Shown here in pieces: positions 47,770 through 59,088 of a stretch of 64,000 nucleotides of DNA. This DNA comes from Sapria himalayana. Its lineage: Eukaryota; Streptophyta; Magnoliopsida; Malpighiales; Rafflesiaceae. A program made the position numbers and the translations under genes. The notes under the pieces were generated by a model. That model ran no database searches. It worked only from the letters and a program-made list of their open reading frames with translations, and had not been told where the DNA came from. The stretch's first letter is position 1; every line of letters begins with the position of its first letter. The stretch is taken from positions 930,001-994,000 of the forward strand of contig JAREIK010000343.1 of assembly GCA_029783825.1 (NCBI GenBank), read 5' to 3'.

Positions 47770-48353
47770 TGTTGAGTAATTTCACTTCTAACATTTGTAA
47801 AATGACAGATTAGAAGAAGAAGAAAAAGAAAATAACAAACAATATATCCACAATCATAGTATATCAACCCACAATCCAACAAACCACGATAGAAAATTAA
47901 ACCACAGCAGAAACATAGAAAATAACGTGGTTCACTAGTCATTCTGCATGACTAGCTATATCAATCAGAAAAATACTTATGTATTTATAGATTATAATCA
48001 AAAATAAAGTCTTACAGAGGCAGCAATCACGAAGAAAAATCACACATAGAGAAGAGAGGAAAATGAATATTTCCGCGAAAAATTGACAACATCAAAAAAT
48101 AGAAATAAGAATTAATTTATATTTAATAGTTTCTCGATATCAATAACAGAGCGGGTCGGATTACTTGGATGGACCATGTTGTGCTCCAAAATTTTATTCG
48201 GCCCACTGACCGGGCAGCATGACCCCGTTATTGTGTTATTCTTGTATTCTCAATTTCTCAATATTTTCTTTCGTTCACTAACATTAAAAATGTTGAAATA
48301 GAAACTAATTTTGGTTATACAAAATAGTTTTTCAAAATAAACTATATACAACA
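47770..48353 (+). repeat. LTR-like dispersed repeat, copy 2 (584 bp)
   Basis: It begins TGTTGAG and ends ACAACA, the classic TG...CA form of a copia LTR. It is collinear with 38821-39381 at roughly 75-80% by eye. No tRNA primer site or polypurine tract adjoins either end, and the flanks show no convincing 5-bp duplication. Confidence 0.65.
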
Positions 48354-48689
48354 ATATTTACTATGCATATATAAACAATGGATATACACACAAAATATAT
48401 ATTATATCTAAGTGTCTATATATATATATGTATGTATGTATGTATTATATACACAATATCCTCATCAAGTTATAATGTTTTAATATTCATTCTTAGTCGA
48501 AATTCTACTCAAATAGTTATTGTAATATTCATATACAATGACTACTATTTCATTGATAGAAAAGTTTTACTATGCAATATATTCTTTTTAATTGCAAAAG
48601 TTTATTAAAGTCAAAGTCATACTAGCCCGTATTATTTTTTATGGCTGCAATATTTATTTTATTTCATATAAACTATGTACTTCACTGCT

Positions 48690-49170
48690 ACTCAAAGTTG
48701 CGACAAATTTATAATGTCATTACTTTCTCATTATAGTGCCATTAAGTCTAAGGAAATAGCCATGATACTATTCTCAACATTGTGACTTTTAGCTACTAAA
48801 AATTTTAGAGAGAAATACTTGAGCCATAATACCTTTCACGGTCATGACTCTTTATTCTAGAAAAATGACCAAAGCCATGACCTATTTTCAATGCCACTAC
48901 TTTGGGTTATAGAGAGAAAATATGTAGCCATGACTATCTGGTACAAAAGAGAAACTAAAGTTACAACTCATTTCTTAATATTGTGACTTTTTATTCCATA
49001 GACAAAATATACAATCATGACCATTCTTAGCGTTGTAGCAATCTGATGCAAGAAAGAGACCATAGCCATGACTCATTTTCAATACCATGATTTTGTGTTC
49101 TAAAAACAAAATACATAGTCATTGCTATTCTCAATGCTAAGATATTTCAAAGTTAGAAAGAGAAAACATG
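48690..49170. repeat. Degenerate minisatellite of about 50-bp units
   Basis: About seven to nine imperfect units follow the pattern GTTGTGACTTTTTATTC, a few bases with AAAATA, then CATGACCATTCTCAAT. The reverse complement resembles the unit at 6560-6835. It is too diverged for exact boundaries. Confidence 0.55.
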
Positions 49171-49399
49171 GAGCTAATTCCAAAAAAGTCATGATTTTTG
49201 ACTCAAGGTTCCCACACAACCATTTGAGTATAAAATAGAAAATCAAAAATTTTGATCAAGCTTACCAGGGCCTGAGAAAAGAGACTAAAATTAGAATTAT
49301 CGAAGCTATATTTCACTCAAACCTAGGGATATTCACAATCAAATGGATAAAATAAGAGACAAGCATAAAATCTAAGAGGGTGAGCATGAATTTCAACCA

Positions 49400-50690
49400 A
49401 CCCTATGAGAAAATATGAGGCTCACAACTAAGTATTGTGAGGCAAAATATACTGTACTTGTCCTCCTCAAACACTAGATTGTATCCCTTTTGTATGAATT
49501 GGCCTACACTCTTTATGTTTTGATCTATGTCTGAAACTAGAAGTACATCCTCAATATACTTCTTTCTAGTAGATGTATGCATTTTAATTTTCCCATTTTC
49601 ATTAATGGTTACAAGTTCTTTGTTTTTCATTTTTCTTATGTATTTATAGAAGTGCACAAGTTCATAAAAAAAGGTTTTGTCTCTAGTCATTAGATTTGTT
49701 TATCCACTATCCAGGAACCACACACTAGAATTGTGTCTGTTGGAACTGATACAGACATAGAATATACATTCCACAATAGGTTTTTTTTTACATCACAATT
49801 GGCTTGTTGAAGACCATTGAATCCATGATCTCTTGATAAATGGCTAATTTTGATACGATTGAAGCATTGGAGCTGACTTATACCATTAATTATTCTCAAC
49901 ATGGTTATTCTTATTACATATGTTACAAGTATAATAAGAGTAGGCATATTCTACTGATGAAGGTATGAATCTAGTAGTTCTTCCTCTTCCTCTTTCTCCA
50001 TGTCTTTCAAGTTTATAGCTTCTAGAATACTGCAAATTGCTTTGCTTGAAAACTTCTCAAGTCTGCTCAATGGAATTAATATGAAGCTTCAATTAACATG
50101 CAACTTCAACTAATCACTCGCAATGTGTTAGTATTCTTTGCACATAATATTTTAATGAGTTTAAAAGCTCTTATATATTGAGTTTAGATAAATTTTTTGT
50201 TTCCTTTATTATGACAACAATGAAGTTAAATTTATCAGCAAGACTGATAAATAACTTTTTTACTATTCTCTTCTCTAAAACCTCTTCACCATGCAACTTT
50301 TATTGATTGATTATCCTCATAAACTTTGAAGAAAAATTAGTAAGTGTATCTTATTTCATCTTCATATTGTTGAGGTTTCTTCTTAGGGATTCAAGCTTTA
50401 TTGCTTGAACCCTTTTAACTCCTACTACCTGAACCCTTTTAACTCCAAATAGTTTTATTTGCTCCAAATTAATCTATTATACTGGGGAATATGTTATTAC
50501 TTACTATAAGTTGGATAAACAAGAGGCTTTAGCTTCTTTTTTTTAATTCTCTTAGCTAGATTTTATGAGTATTCTTTAAGAATAATATGTCTTCTAGTTC
50601 ATCAAATCCATCTCTAACCAACTTACACACATCTTGCCACATAAATAGAGTATTCATCTTCATATTTTAAACATCAAAGTTTTTTCTATG
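49400..50690 (-). pseudogene. Ty1/copia gag and protease (degenerate, truncated)
   Basis: Minus strand: a gag N-terminal block MNTLFMWQDVCKLV then GFDELE (about 50590-50650; family form MKTLFISQDLWDLV). A zinc knuckle CNICNKNNH lacks its final Cys (about 49875-49915). A protease DSG at 49703-49711 sits within WFLDSG and is followed by a stop where the family has Cys. The frame then runs MTRDKTFF, then RKKYIEDVL, then VGQFIQKGY (49403-49690). Integrase, RT and LTRs are absent. It lies head-to-head with the plus-strand copia that starts at 50870. Confidence 0.78.
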
Positions 50691-50869
50691 GATTAATAGA
50701 ATCAAGAGAGAACTGAGATTTGTACTAAAGAAATTTGAAATTGACATTGACTTGGACTCTAGATATAGTATTTTTGTTTTGAAATGTGGAGATATAGGTC
50801 ATAGTTTACTAAACATCTTCTAAAACATAAACTTAATTTGTATTTTGGGCCTTAGTCATCTAAAAGTGT

Positions 50870-51223
50870 TGTTGAATTTGTGTCATTAGTTTCTTGGGCC
50901 ATAAGAGAGCCCAATTTCTAGAAGCTTGTTTTAATTATTTTTATGGAGTGCTCTAGAATGAGATAAGGTGTGGACTTTGATATAATTCTAGGGACACATT
51001 TGTAACCATTAGATTATATTTGTGTTTTCACACTCCTAGTCATTAGTTGAGGAGTACTATTAGTATAAATAGGGGTGAACTCTTGAGTTTGTATTTCAAG
51101 TCAAAAACAAAGAACCCTTCAATAATAGAAGTAGTCGCTTTTCCTCATCATCTAGTTTCTACCTTCTCCAAGTATTACTTTTTTTTTTCATTTTCAAGTT
51201 CTTTCTCCGTCTTTCTTTCAACA
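50870..51223 (+). mobile_element. 5' LTR of a Ty1/copia element
   Basis: It starts TGTTGAATTTG and ends TTTCAACA (354 bp), giving 5-bp inverted ends TGTTG/CAACA. A TATA box TATAAATAGG at 51064-51073 fits an LTR promoter. Three bases after the end lies the primer-binding site. A start 3 bp earlier (50867) is also possible because TGTTG overlaps itself. Confidence 0.8.
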
Positions 51224-51226
51224 AAG

Positions 51227-51238
51227 TGGTATCATAGC
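51227..51238 (+). promoter_or_regulatory. tRNA(iMet) primer-binding site
   Basis: TGGTATCATAGC differs at one base from the plant consensus TGGTATCAGAGC, complementary to the 3' end of initiator-Met tRNA. It primes minus-strand DNA synthesis in copia elements. Confidence 0.85.
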
Positions 51239-54200
51239 GAGGTTGGATCTTTAAAAATTTGAGTATGCTCCGAGGTTGCAGTATTAACTGAACTTACACA
51301 TCAAAAAAAAAAAATTCTTGAGATCTCATTAACTAAGAGAGTTGGAGTCTTGAGCCCCTTTTAAGTTTTTAGGTATCATAGAATTGTTCATCCATTCAAA
51401 GCTTTGATATTCTAGCTTGAAAATCCTTTTTATAGAGATGGTAAGTTGTGGTATGGTTCCATTCCAAGTCTCAACACTAAATAAGAGAAACTATTACAAT
51501 TGGAGCATTAAGTTGAAGATCCTTCTTGGATCACAAGATGTGTGGGAGATAGTAGAGAAAGACTACACAGAACTAGAGAATGAAGGTACTATACCTCAAG
51601 CTCAAAAAGATAGCTTGAGAGACTTAAGAAAGAGTGATAAGAAGACTCTCTATCTGATCTATCAATGATTATATGAAGATATAATTGATAAAATTTTAGA
51701 AACAAAGTCGGCTAACGAAACATGGATAAGCTTCAAACCTCCAATAAGGGAGCAGGTCCAGTCAATAAGGTATGGCTTCAAACTTTAAGAGCTGAATTTT
51801 AAGTTTTGAATATGAAAGAAGGTGAAGTCATCTCTGATTATTTCTCGAGATTCTTGATGATTACTAATCAACCAATAGAAATGGTGAGAAGCTATATTAC
51901 ATAAAAATTATGAAGAAGATTCTTCGAATAATAGATTCAATGTTTGATCATATTATCACCATGATTGAAGTAACCACGGACATGGAAGCCCTGACAATGG
52001 AGCAGCTGTTGAGTTCCTTGCAAGCATACAAAGAAAAGAAAAATAAGAGTGAAGAGACCATATAACAACTACTGAAGACTTAAATTGATTCAACTAAAGA
52101 AGACAACGTTCACAATAATAGATTTCAGCAAGTATGAGGTCACGATCAAGAACGAGGAAGAGGTCATGGACATGAATGTCAACAAGGTTGGAGGCCTAAT
52201 GATGACAACAACTACAACTTCCAAAGAAGAAAAAGTTCAACAGGGGGTCATGGGTGAGGTAGCTCAAGATTGAGGTATGATAAGTCAAGCATTAAATGTG
52301 ATAACTGTGAAAAGTTTGGATATTATGCTTCTGAGTATAGAGCACCTATCAATAGTAGAGTTGAAGAGAAGGTAAGTTATGTTGAAGAACAAACTCAAGA
52401 AGATGCAACATTATTATTGACTTACAAGGATCATGCAAGAGGTGAAGATAATACATAGTATCTTGACACTGGTGCAAACAATCATATATGTGGAAAAAGA
52501 AGCATGTTCATGTAGCTTGATGAGTCAGTGAGTGGAAATGTGGCTCTTGGAAATGAATCCCAAGATAATTATGAAAGGAAAAGGTAACATTCTTATTCAA
52601 TTAAAGAATGGAAACCATCGATTTATCTCCATATTTTATTATGTGCCAAACATGAAGAGTAATATATTGAGCCTAGGGAAACTCTTAAAGAAAAATGTTA
52701 TGATATTTATTTAAAAGATAATAACTTTTCTATAAGTGATAGTGAGAGTAATTTAATTGCCAAGATGCCGATGTCAAGAAATTGAATGTTCATGCTCAAT
52801 ATTCAAAGTGATCTTGCAAAATGTATAAAAGCATGTTATAAGAGATAAAGACACAACTTGGCTTTGGCATATTTGATTTGGGCATCTCAACTTTTGAGGA
52901 TTACAATTGCTCTCCGAGAAGGAAATGGTGAGAGGGTTACCCTCTATTAGTCACCTAAATCAAGTGTGTGAAAGGATATCTACTTGATAAGCAATTGAAG
53001 AAGAGCTTTCCAAAGAAGTCAAGCTCAAGAGCTTAAAATCCGATGGAACTCATACATACGGATGTGTGCATTCTAATCAAGCCAAGCTCACTCGGTAAGA
53101 GAAACTATTTCCTTGTCTTCATATATGATTTTTCAAGAAAAAGAAGGGTGTATTTTTTGAAGGAGAAATTAGAGGTGTTTGAAACTTTCAAGAAGTTCAA
53201 AGTCTATGTTGAAAAAGAAAATAATCTCCTTTACATGACTAGAAGCATGCTCAAAAGCAAGAGACTTTCGAAGGAGTTATGAGCAGAAGCAGTTGCATGT
53301 GTAATTTATCTATTCAACTGATCTTTGACAAGAAGCATGTAAGATAAAACACCACAAGAAGCATGGAGTGGAAGGAAGTTGGACATTTCTCATCTAAGAA
53401 TCTTTGGGAGCATCGCTCATGTGCACGTACTGGATGAGCAAAGAAGTTGGCTAGAAAATAAAAGCCAGAAATATATCTTTATTGGTTATGACATGAACTA
53501 TAAAGGCTACAATCTATACAATTATAATACTAGGAAGACAATTATTAGTCGATAAGTCATATTAAGTGAAGAAGGAGAATGAGATTGAGGACAATAGAAT
53601 GATTACTAAAACTTCTTTCCATAGTTCAAAGAAGTTGATATGGAGCATCCAAGGATAGAGCAATCAAGAGAGGAGCTTACTACCCCACTAACTGCACTAG
53701 CTAAGAGAACTCAAGAAGATGGAAGCTTAAGTGAGAGTTTCATGCTTCAGAAGCTTATAATAATTGTATGAGGAAATTGAAAATCTTACTCTATTTTACC
53801 TTTTTGCTGATTGTGAGCCTATTAACTTTCAAGAATCAATGGGAAACAAGAATTGGAAAGGTGCTATGGATGAAAAAAAATAAAGGCAATTAAGAAGATG
53901 ATATGTGGGATCAAATTACACTTTTAAAAGGCAACAAGGTGCTCGATGTGAAATGGGTGTACAAAGCAAATAAAAAATGCCAAAAGAGAAGTTGAAAGAT
54001 ACAAGGCAAGATTAGTGGCGAAAGGCTACAGCCAAATAGTCGGCATTGACAATGATAAAGTATTTGCTCATGTTGCTTTGTTGGAAACTGTTAGACTAAT
54101 TATTTCCTTGGCAGCACAAAATATTTTAAGGATACATCAATTGGATATGAAATCTACCTTTCTAAATGGAGTTCTTATAAAAGAAGTCTACATTGAGCAA

Positions 54201-54895
54201 TCACTAGGCTACGGAGTAAGGGGAAAAGAAGACAATGTTTTAAAGTTAAAGAATGCACTCTATGGATTAAAGCAAGCTCCAAAATCTTTGAATGCTTGAA
54301 TTGAAAAATACCTCCAAGAAAGAGATTTCATCAAGTATCCATATGAGCATGCTCTCTACATCAAAATCTAAAATTTTGATATTTTGATATTGTGATTGTA
54401 TGTAGATGACTTGATCTTCACATATAGTAATTCAAGCATGTTCGACAAGTTTAAGAACGAGATGTACAAAGGACTTCGAGTTGACCGACATTAATCTCAT
54501 ATATTACAACCTCGGCATTGAAGTTAAACAAGAAGACAATGGGATCATAATCACTCATGAAGGCTATGCTAAAGAGGTGATTAAGAAGTTCAAGATGCTT
54601 GACTCTAATCCAGTCGGCACGCTAATGGAATGCAAAATTAATTTGTCTAAGTATGATAAAGGAAACAAGGTGGATCCCACTCTCTACAAATGTCTAGTAG
54701 GAATGCGGAATCAAGTTGCCTATGCTACTTAATTTGTACAATGCCTGATATTCTCTACATGGTTGTTGTAATCAGTCAGTATATAGAGAATCCAACAACT
54801 CATATCTTCACTAAGTCTATCAAACAAGAAGACTTCACTAAGCTAAGAAGATTGATGAGAGTAATGAAATCAAGTTTAATGAGTAATGAGATAAG
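51239..54895 (+). pseudogene. Ty1/copia gag-pol (degenerate, internal deletions)
   Basis: Domains in order: UBN2-type gag with VPFQVSTLNKRNYYNWS (51440-51500) and DVWEIVEK; a zinc knuckle CDNCEKFGYY with His and last Cys changed to Tyr (52297-52338); protease DTGA (52465-52473) with the preceding Trp now TAG (52456); GAG-pre-integrase; integrase start LIHTDVC and FSRK (53045-53140). A jump follows from the integrase core directly to its C-terminal part (about 53215-53230), removing the catalytic acids. Then RT AKGYSQIVGIDNDKVFA (54015), LYVDDLIF (YVDD 54399-54410) and YNLGIEVKQED. Most of RNase H is missing between about 54800 and 54815. No 3' LTR is found, and CACTA sequence begins at about 54900. 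Confidence 0.88.
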
Positions 54896-57800
54896 ATAGC
54901 TACCTTACCTCATCTTGCAAAGGGATCTTTACAAAGTTTATAGATCTATCTCATACATTATATAAATGGATATAAATTTCATACTTTGCAACATGGTTCA
55001 AATAGAGTTGTAATGAATAGTGGTGTTTGCATCAAAGGATCTAACTGTACTGCATCTACTATTAATTTTTACAGTCAACTAATTGAAATTCTATACGTTG
55101 AGTATCCTACTTAACCAATTAAAAGGACAATTCTGTTTAAGTGTGATGCTATTTCAAATATTGATACTAGAATTCATCATCAATATAATCTTAATGATGT
55201 GCACCATAAGAAATATTATCGTAAGTATGAGCCATTTATTCTTGTGGTACAAGCTGAATAAGTGTGTTACACCATTTATTCAAACACAAGAAGAAATTTA
55301 GGTCACTAGTGGAAAATATGTAAAATAAAACTTAGCTGTTAAAGTTGTTAAAAAAGATATTATCACTCCATCGAATGTATCAGTATTTCAATAGAATAAT
55401 ATAAAATTTATTCAATCATTCATGTGGCAAATGATGGGTTTCAAACATTACTTTCTGAAGGTGAAAATTACTTGGACATTGATGATGACCATATTGAAGA
55501 AGATAATGAGAAAAAATTAATTGTAGAATTAGATGATGAGTAATATGTAGATAGAGATGATTTGCTAGAAATTTCTGATAATGAATATAAAATTCATTGA
55601 CTACCTTGTTAATTTGTCATTCTCATTTTGTAATCATTATAATGTGGATGTTAAGTTAAAATATTTTAATTATTTTTTTTAATATTAAAATATTTATCAT
55701 TATATTTTATTATTATGACATTTTCATAATAAATGTGTATTGCCTCTTTATATTTTCATATTTATGTAACTTGATTTAGGTATGAGAGCTAATCATTCAA
55801 GTAATCGAAGATCTCAATATGTGAGGAGGGGTAGAGGAAGTCAACTAGCAGTTAGTGAAGGAGAAAATCTACATGTATTTAGTGATGATAACAATAAAGA
55901 TATTTATCTGCATTCTCCTACACATACAAAGAAAATATTGGCATCACCTAATTATGATATACATGAATTTACTTTCATAAATATTTTATCTGTCTCATTT
56001 TATACCAAAAGATACTAATAGTTTCATCCTACCTATATAATCAGGCCCATGAATTTGTACTATAACAGCGACACCAAAATGATATTCACAATTCATATTC
56101 TATATGTCAAGTTATAAGAATACTTTAATTCGATGCACAATTGACAATAAATAATATGTAGCTTTCATAAATCTACTATATGTATTCATTATCATATTTT
56201 AATTTTTTTTATTTTAATTAAATATAAATTAATATGTGAATAAAATTATAAGTATATTAAAATATTTCAATTTTGGTATTTTAAAATAATAACAACATAT
56301 GATATTGCTACTTATCGAATATTATCATTTAGAATTAAAATGATTTTTTTACAAAGTTTTGGATAATAAATATAAATGGAATATATTTTAACTTAGTAGC
56401 AGCAAAATTTGTGTATTTTGTTTATATGTATTTGTACTTGTTAATATTAAATTACTTACAGGTTTATTCATTCTGCTTCTCTTACAATCAAAAAGATATT
56501 TAAGGAAAAACTAGTTGTTGAGAGTATAAAGGAGAGCAAAGTACCCCCAAGAATGAAAAAATTTTATTAGGAAGAATTTGAAGTACATTTTTCATGTATT
56601 TACTTTTTTTTTAATTTGGTCTAATATGATTTACTCTTAAAATACATGCATTACAATGTAGTATTGTTTTATTTGGTTTTTACTTAAAAAGTATAAATGG
56701 AATAATACTTTTGTGATCTCGGTGAAGAATACATAGAAATATGTGGCAAGTGTGAGATATAATTACAAGCTTGGCAAATGAAAAAAAAATATGGTAATGA
56801 TGCAAAGCCTAATATTGTCCCCATTAGTATTTGGACAAAGTGATGGTAATGCTAGAATAGTGAGGAGTTCAAGGCTTTGTCCCAGATGACCTCACACAAT
56901 TATTGATCAAAGAAAGTAGGTGAAAGATTGGGACATTCAAAATGTATTGGAGGTTCAAAGGCGACCTACAAATATTATATAGATTAGGTATAATTATCTT
57001 TTATTTTTTGTTATTGTTTAACTTTTTAGAATCCAAATGATAATATATGTGTGATAATGAATTATGTATCTTAATAGTAACTAATATTTATTTTCACAAT
57101 GCTGATTGGGATTTTTACCAACACCATTTGAGGTATTCAAGCGAATACACAAGAATAAGGATTAATTATTTATGGACAAACACTCGAATGATATAATAAA
57201 AAAAAATTGAGGTATTCAAGTGAATATATGTGTTAGTTTCTCATTTTCTACTTATAGTTTCATTTGACAATTGCAAATAATAATAAAAAATTAAATTATT
57301 GATTATTTGGCATAAACATTAAATAAAATGCAAGCTTAAGTATATTTTTTTTATCATAACTGACAATTTATTATTTATGAACTCATTAAAAATAATGACT
57401 TACTTCATTTTCATATTATTTTTTAGTAGTGAGAAGTCAGTTTCTTATGTTGGTATAAAATTTCTTTTAATATATAAATTGATGAGTTATTGTTGTATTT
57501 TAACAATTGTTAGAAGATATTGGAAAATATAGTTTCAATTACTTCATAATTGACATATCCTTCTATAGAGGCGCAAAAGATTAATGATACATATATTTAC
57601 CTTCAGGTTATCAGAGTGGAGCAAAAAAATAGTGAGTGTATGGTTTTGGTACTCATACATCTATATTCTATCTAGGTTATATTTGTAGTTCATCATCTTT
57701 TTTCAATTTTAATAATATATTTGATGAGAGGTTGTGCGAGGAGATGCATGACATTCAAGATACATTACAAAGGAAAAATCAAGAGATGCAACAAAAGAAT

Positions 57801-57960
57801 GAAGAATTGCAAAAAAAAATTGAAGAAATTAAAAAAAAGAAAGGCTAAAAGATTGAAAATAAAGAATGAAATGCAACAAAAAATTTTGAAGGTAAGGAAA
57901 ATAATAAGCAAGTTGCCACAGACATAATCTATTTTTCATCATTATGAAGTGGATCCATCC
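54896..57960 (+). pseudogene. CACTA (En/Spm) transposase relic: TNP2 C-terminus and Transposase_24-type ORF
   Basis: The first part (54900-55600) reads LPHLAKGSLQSL, INGYKFHT, NRVVMNSGV, then YEPFILVVQA, the C-terminal TNP2 order (LARGP...NGYRFHT...NSGV...PFILASQA). An acidic tail ends near 55600. The second part (55782-57930) starts MRANHSSNRRSQYVRRGRG and continues with blocks KFY..EFE (56560), SKKVGERL...KCIGGSK (56910-56970) and PTPFEVFKRIHKNKD (57105-57160). It ends with YGFGTHTS (57640) and a Glu/Lys/Gln-rich coiled coil (57721-57845). Introns may separate the blocks, but stops within them make it a relic. Confidence 0.75.
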
Positions 57961-58339
57961 AAATATCCATAGAACAATATTAATAAGGAGAAGAACTCAT
58001 GGTTATTTGTGATATGTGTTGAATTATTTGTAGCATATATTTTTGATCTAGAATTATTATTTTTGTGTTAATATTTTTTAATAATGTTATAAATTGTATT
58101 TTAAAATTTATGGACATTTATGTTTGTTATTTGATATTTTATTTTATTGTGGATATTATGTAAATGTCATTTGATGAATAATATATATATATGCACAGCA
58201 CACAGAAACTGCACAAATGGAACTTATTCCTGTTGTAGATAATAGAAATGAAATTTTACATTTCTAAATAGAAACGAACCATATGTTTCTTTGATAACTG
58301 TATCTCATTTAAAAATGGATAATAGGTTTTATATAAATG

Positions 58340-58600
58340 TCATTGCATTTTATAAACGTCCTATGGCGCCTTCACCATTGCAATAGAATTAGAAAAATGA
58401 AAAATGAGAAATAGTAGAATTAGAAACATAATAGGACATTTATGATTCATCTTTTCTTGTTGTGTATAGAGAAGATGTCCATGAAAATGAAAATAAAAAA
58501 GTGTTAATCGATCCTCAATGAGATTACAAAAACATCCTATGGCGCCTTCACCATAGCAAAAAGTTGTCTTTAAAAACGTCCACATTAACTAATTAGTGGT
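58340..58600. repeat. Probable CACTA subterminal repeats
   Basis: A motif of about 30 bp containing CCTATGGCGCCTTCACCAT occurs at 58350-58380 and 58532-58556, with AAACGTCC/AAACATCC before each and AAACGTCC again at 58574-58581. Direct subterminal copies of GACGTTT/CCTATGGCG words are usual in plant CACTA elements. The terminal CACTA motif itself was not found. Confidence 0.5.
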
Positions 58601-58642
58601 AGGTAGATGGGAAATAGAGGAAGTCTTTCCAAGACAGAAGCA

Positions 58643-58828
58643 ATGGTGATTGGGAAGATTTTTAGAACACATTTTTTCCCGTCTTGATGCCACTCAAGTG
58701 TTCCATAATCTCAATGATTTCATCCATGGATGGCATGCTTTTGGGTTCAAGCTTTAAACACTGCAATATGAGGTTCAAGATTTACATTGTGTCTGGCAAA
58801 GCAGGAGCTGCATCATGAAGCACCAGAT
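58643..58828 (-). pseudogene. Duplicate of the kinase last exon (186 bp, degenerate)
   Basis: Collinear with 63345-63535 of the kinase gene on the same strand, at roughly 75% by eye. Shared landmarks are GATTGGGAAGATTTT, CTCAA.GA.TTCATCCATGGATGG, GCTTT.GGGTTCA..CTTTAAACACTGC and GTCTGGCAAAG.AGGAGCTGC. It corresponds to kinase subdomains X-XI and the C-terminal tail. It carries a stop-creating shift near 58664. It directly abuts the outer end of the copia 3' LTR. Many differences are C-to-T or G-to-A at CpG sites. Confidence 0.88.
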
Positions 58829-59088
58829 TAAAGAAGAGCAATTTTGAGGGAGAGAAAAATCATCACAAAGAAGAACCAAGCACAGTAATCCATGATCGAA
58901 ATAAAATCTGATCCACCCTTATAAAAAAAAAAGTCACTTATATATCACATTTTACTAAAATACAGAAAATCAAAAATATCTTTGATTCTAATGGTTGATC
59001 CGTGCTTCACTCACACTTTAATGAGCAGCTTTATTGCTTTATCAAACAGAGCAGATTCAAGTGCATCAAAAAAATCCAATATCAACAT
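58829..59088 (-). mobile_element. 3' LTR of the kinase-associated Ty1/copia element (outer end truncated)
   Basis: On the minus strand it starts TGTTGATATTGG at 59088, right after the polypurine tract GGGAGAGAA (59089-59097). It matches the 5' LTR (63097-63338) through CAAGTGCATCAAAAA, TTTATCAAAC, ATCCGTGCTTC, AAAATCAAA.ATATCTTT and GAGGGAGAGAAA. It has an extra stretch of about 80 bp (58865-58945) and lacks the last 50 bp or so, including the terminal CA. Divergence from the other LTR is high, so the insertion is old. Confidence 0.82.

Noticed and set aside
46490..47942. ORFs of 70-114 codons rich in Tyr/Ile/His/Thr/Ser
   Set aside because: Translations of TA, CA, GT and CT microsatellites on both strands.
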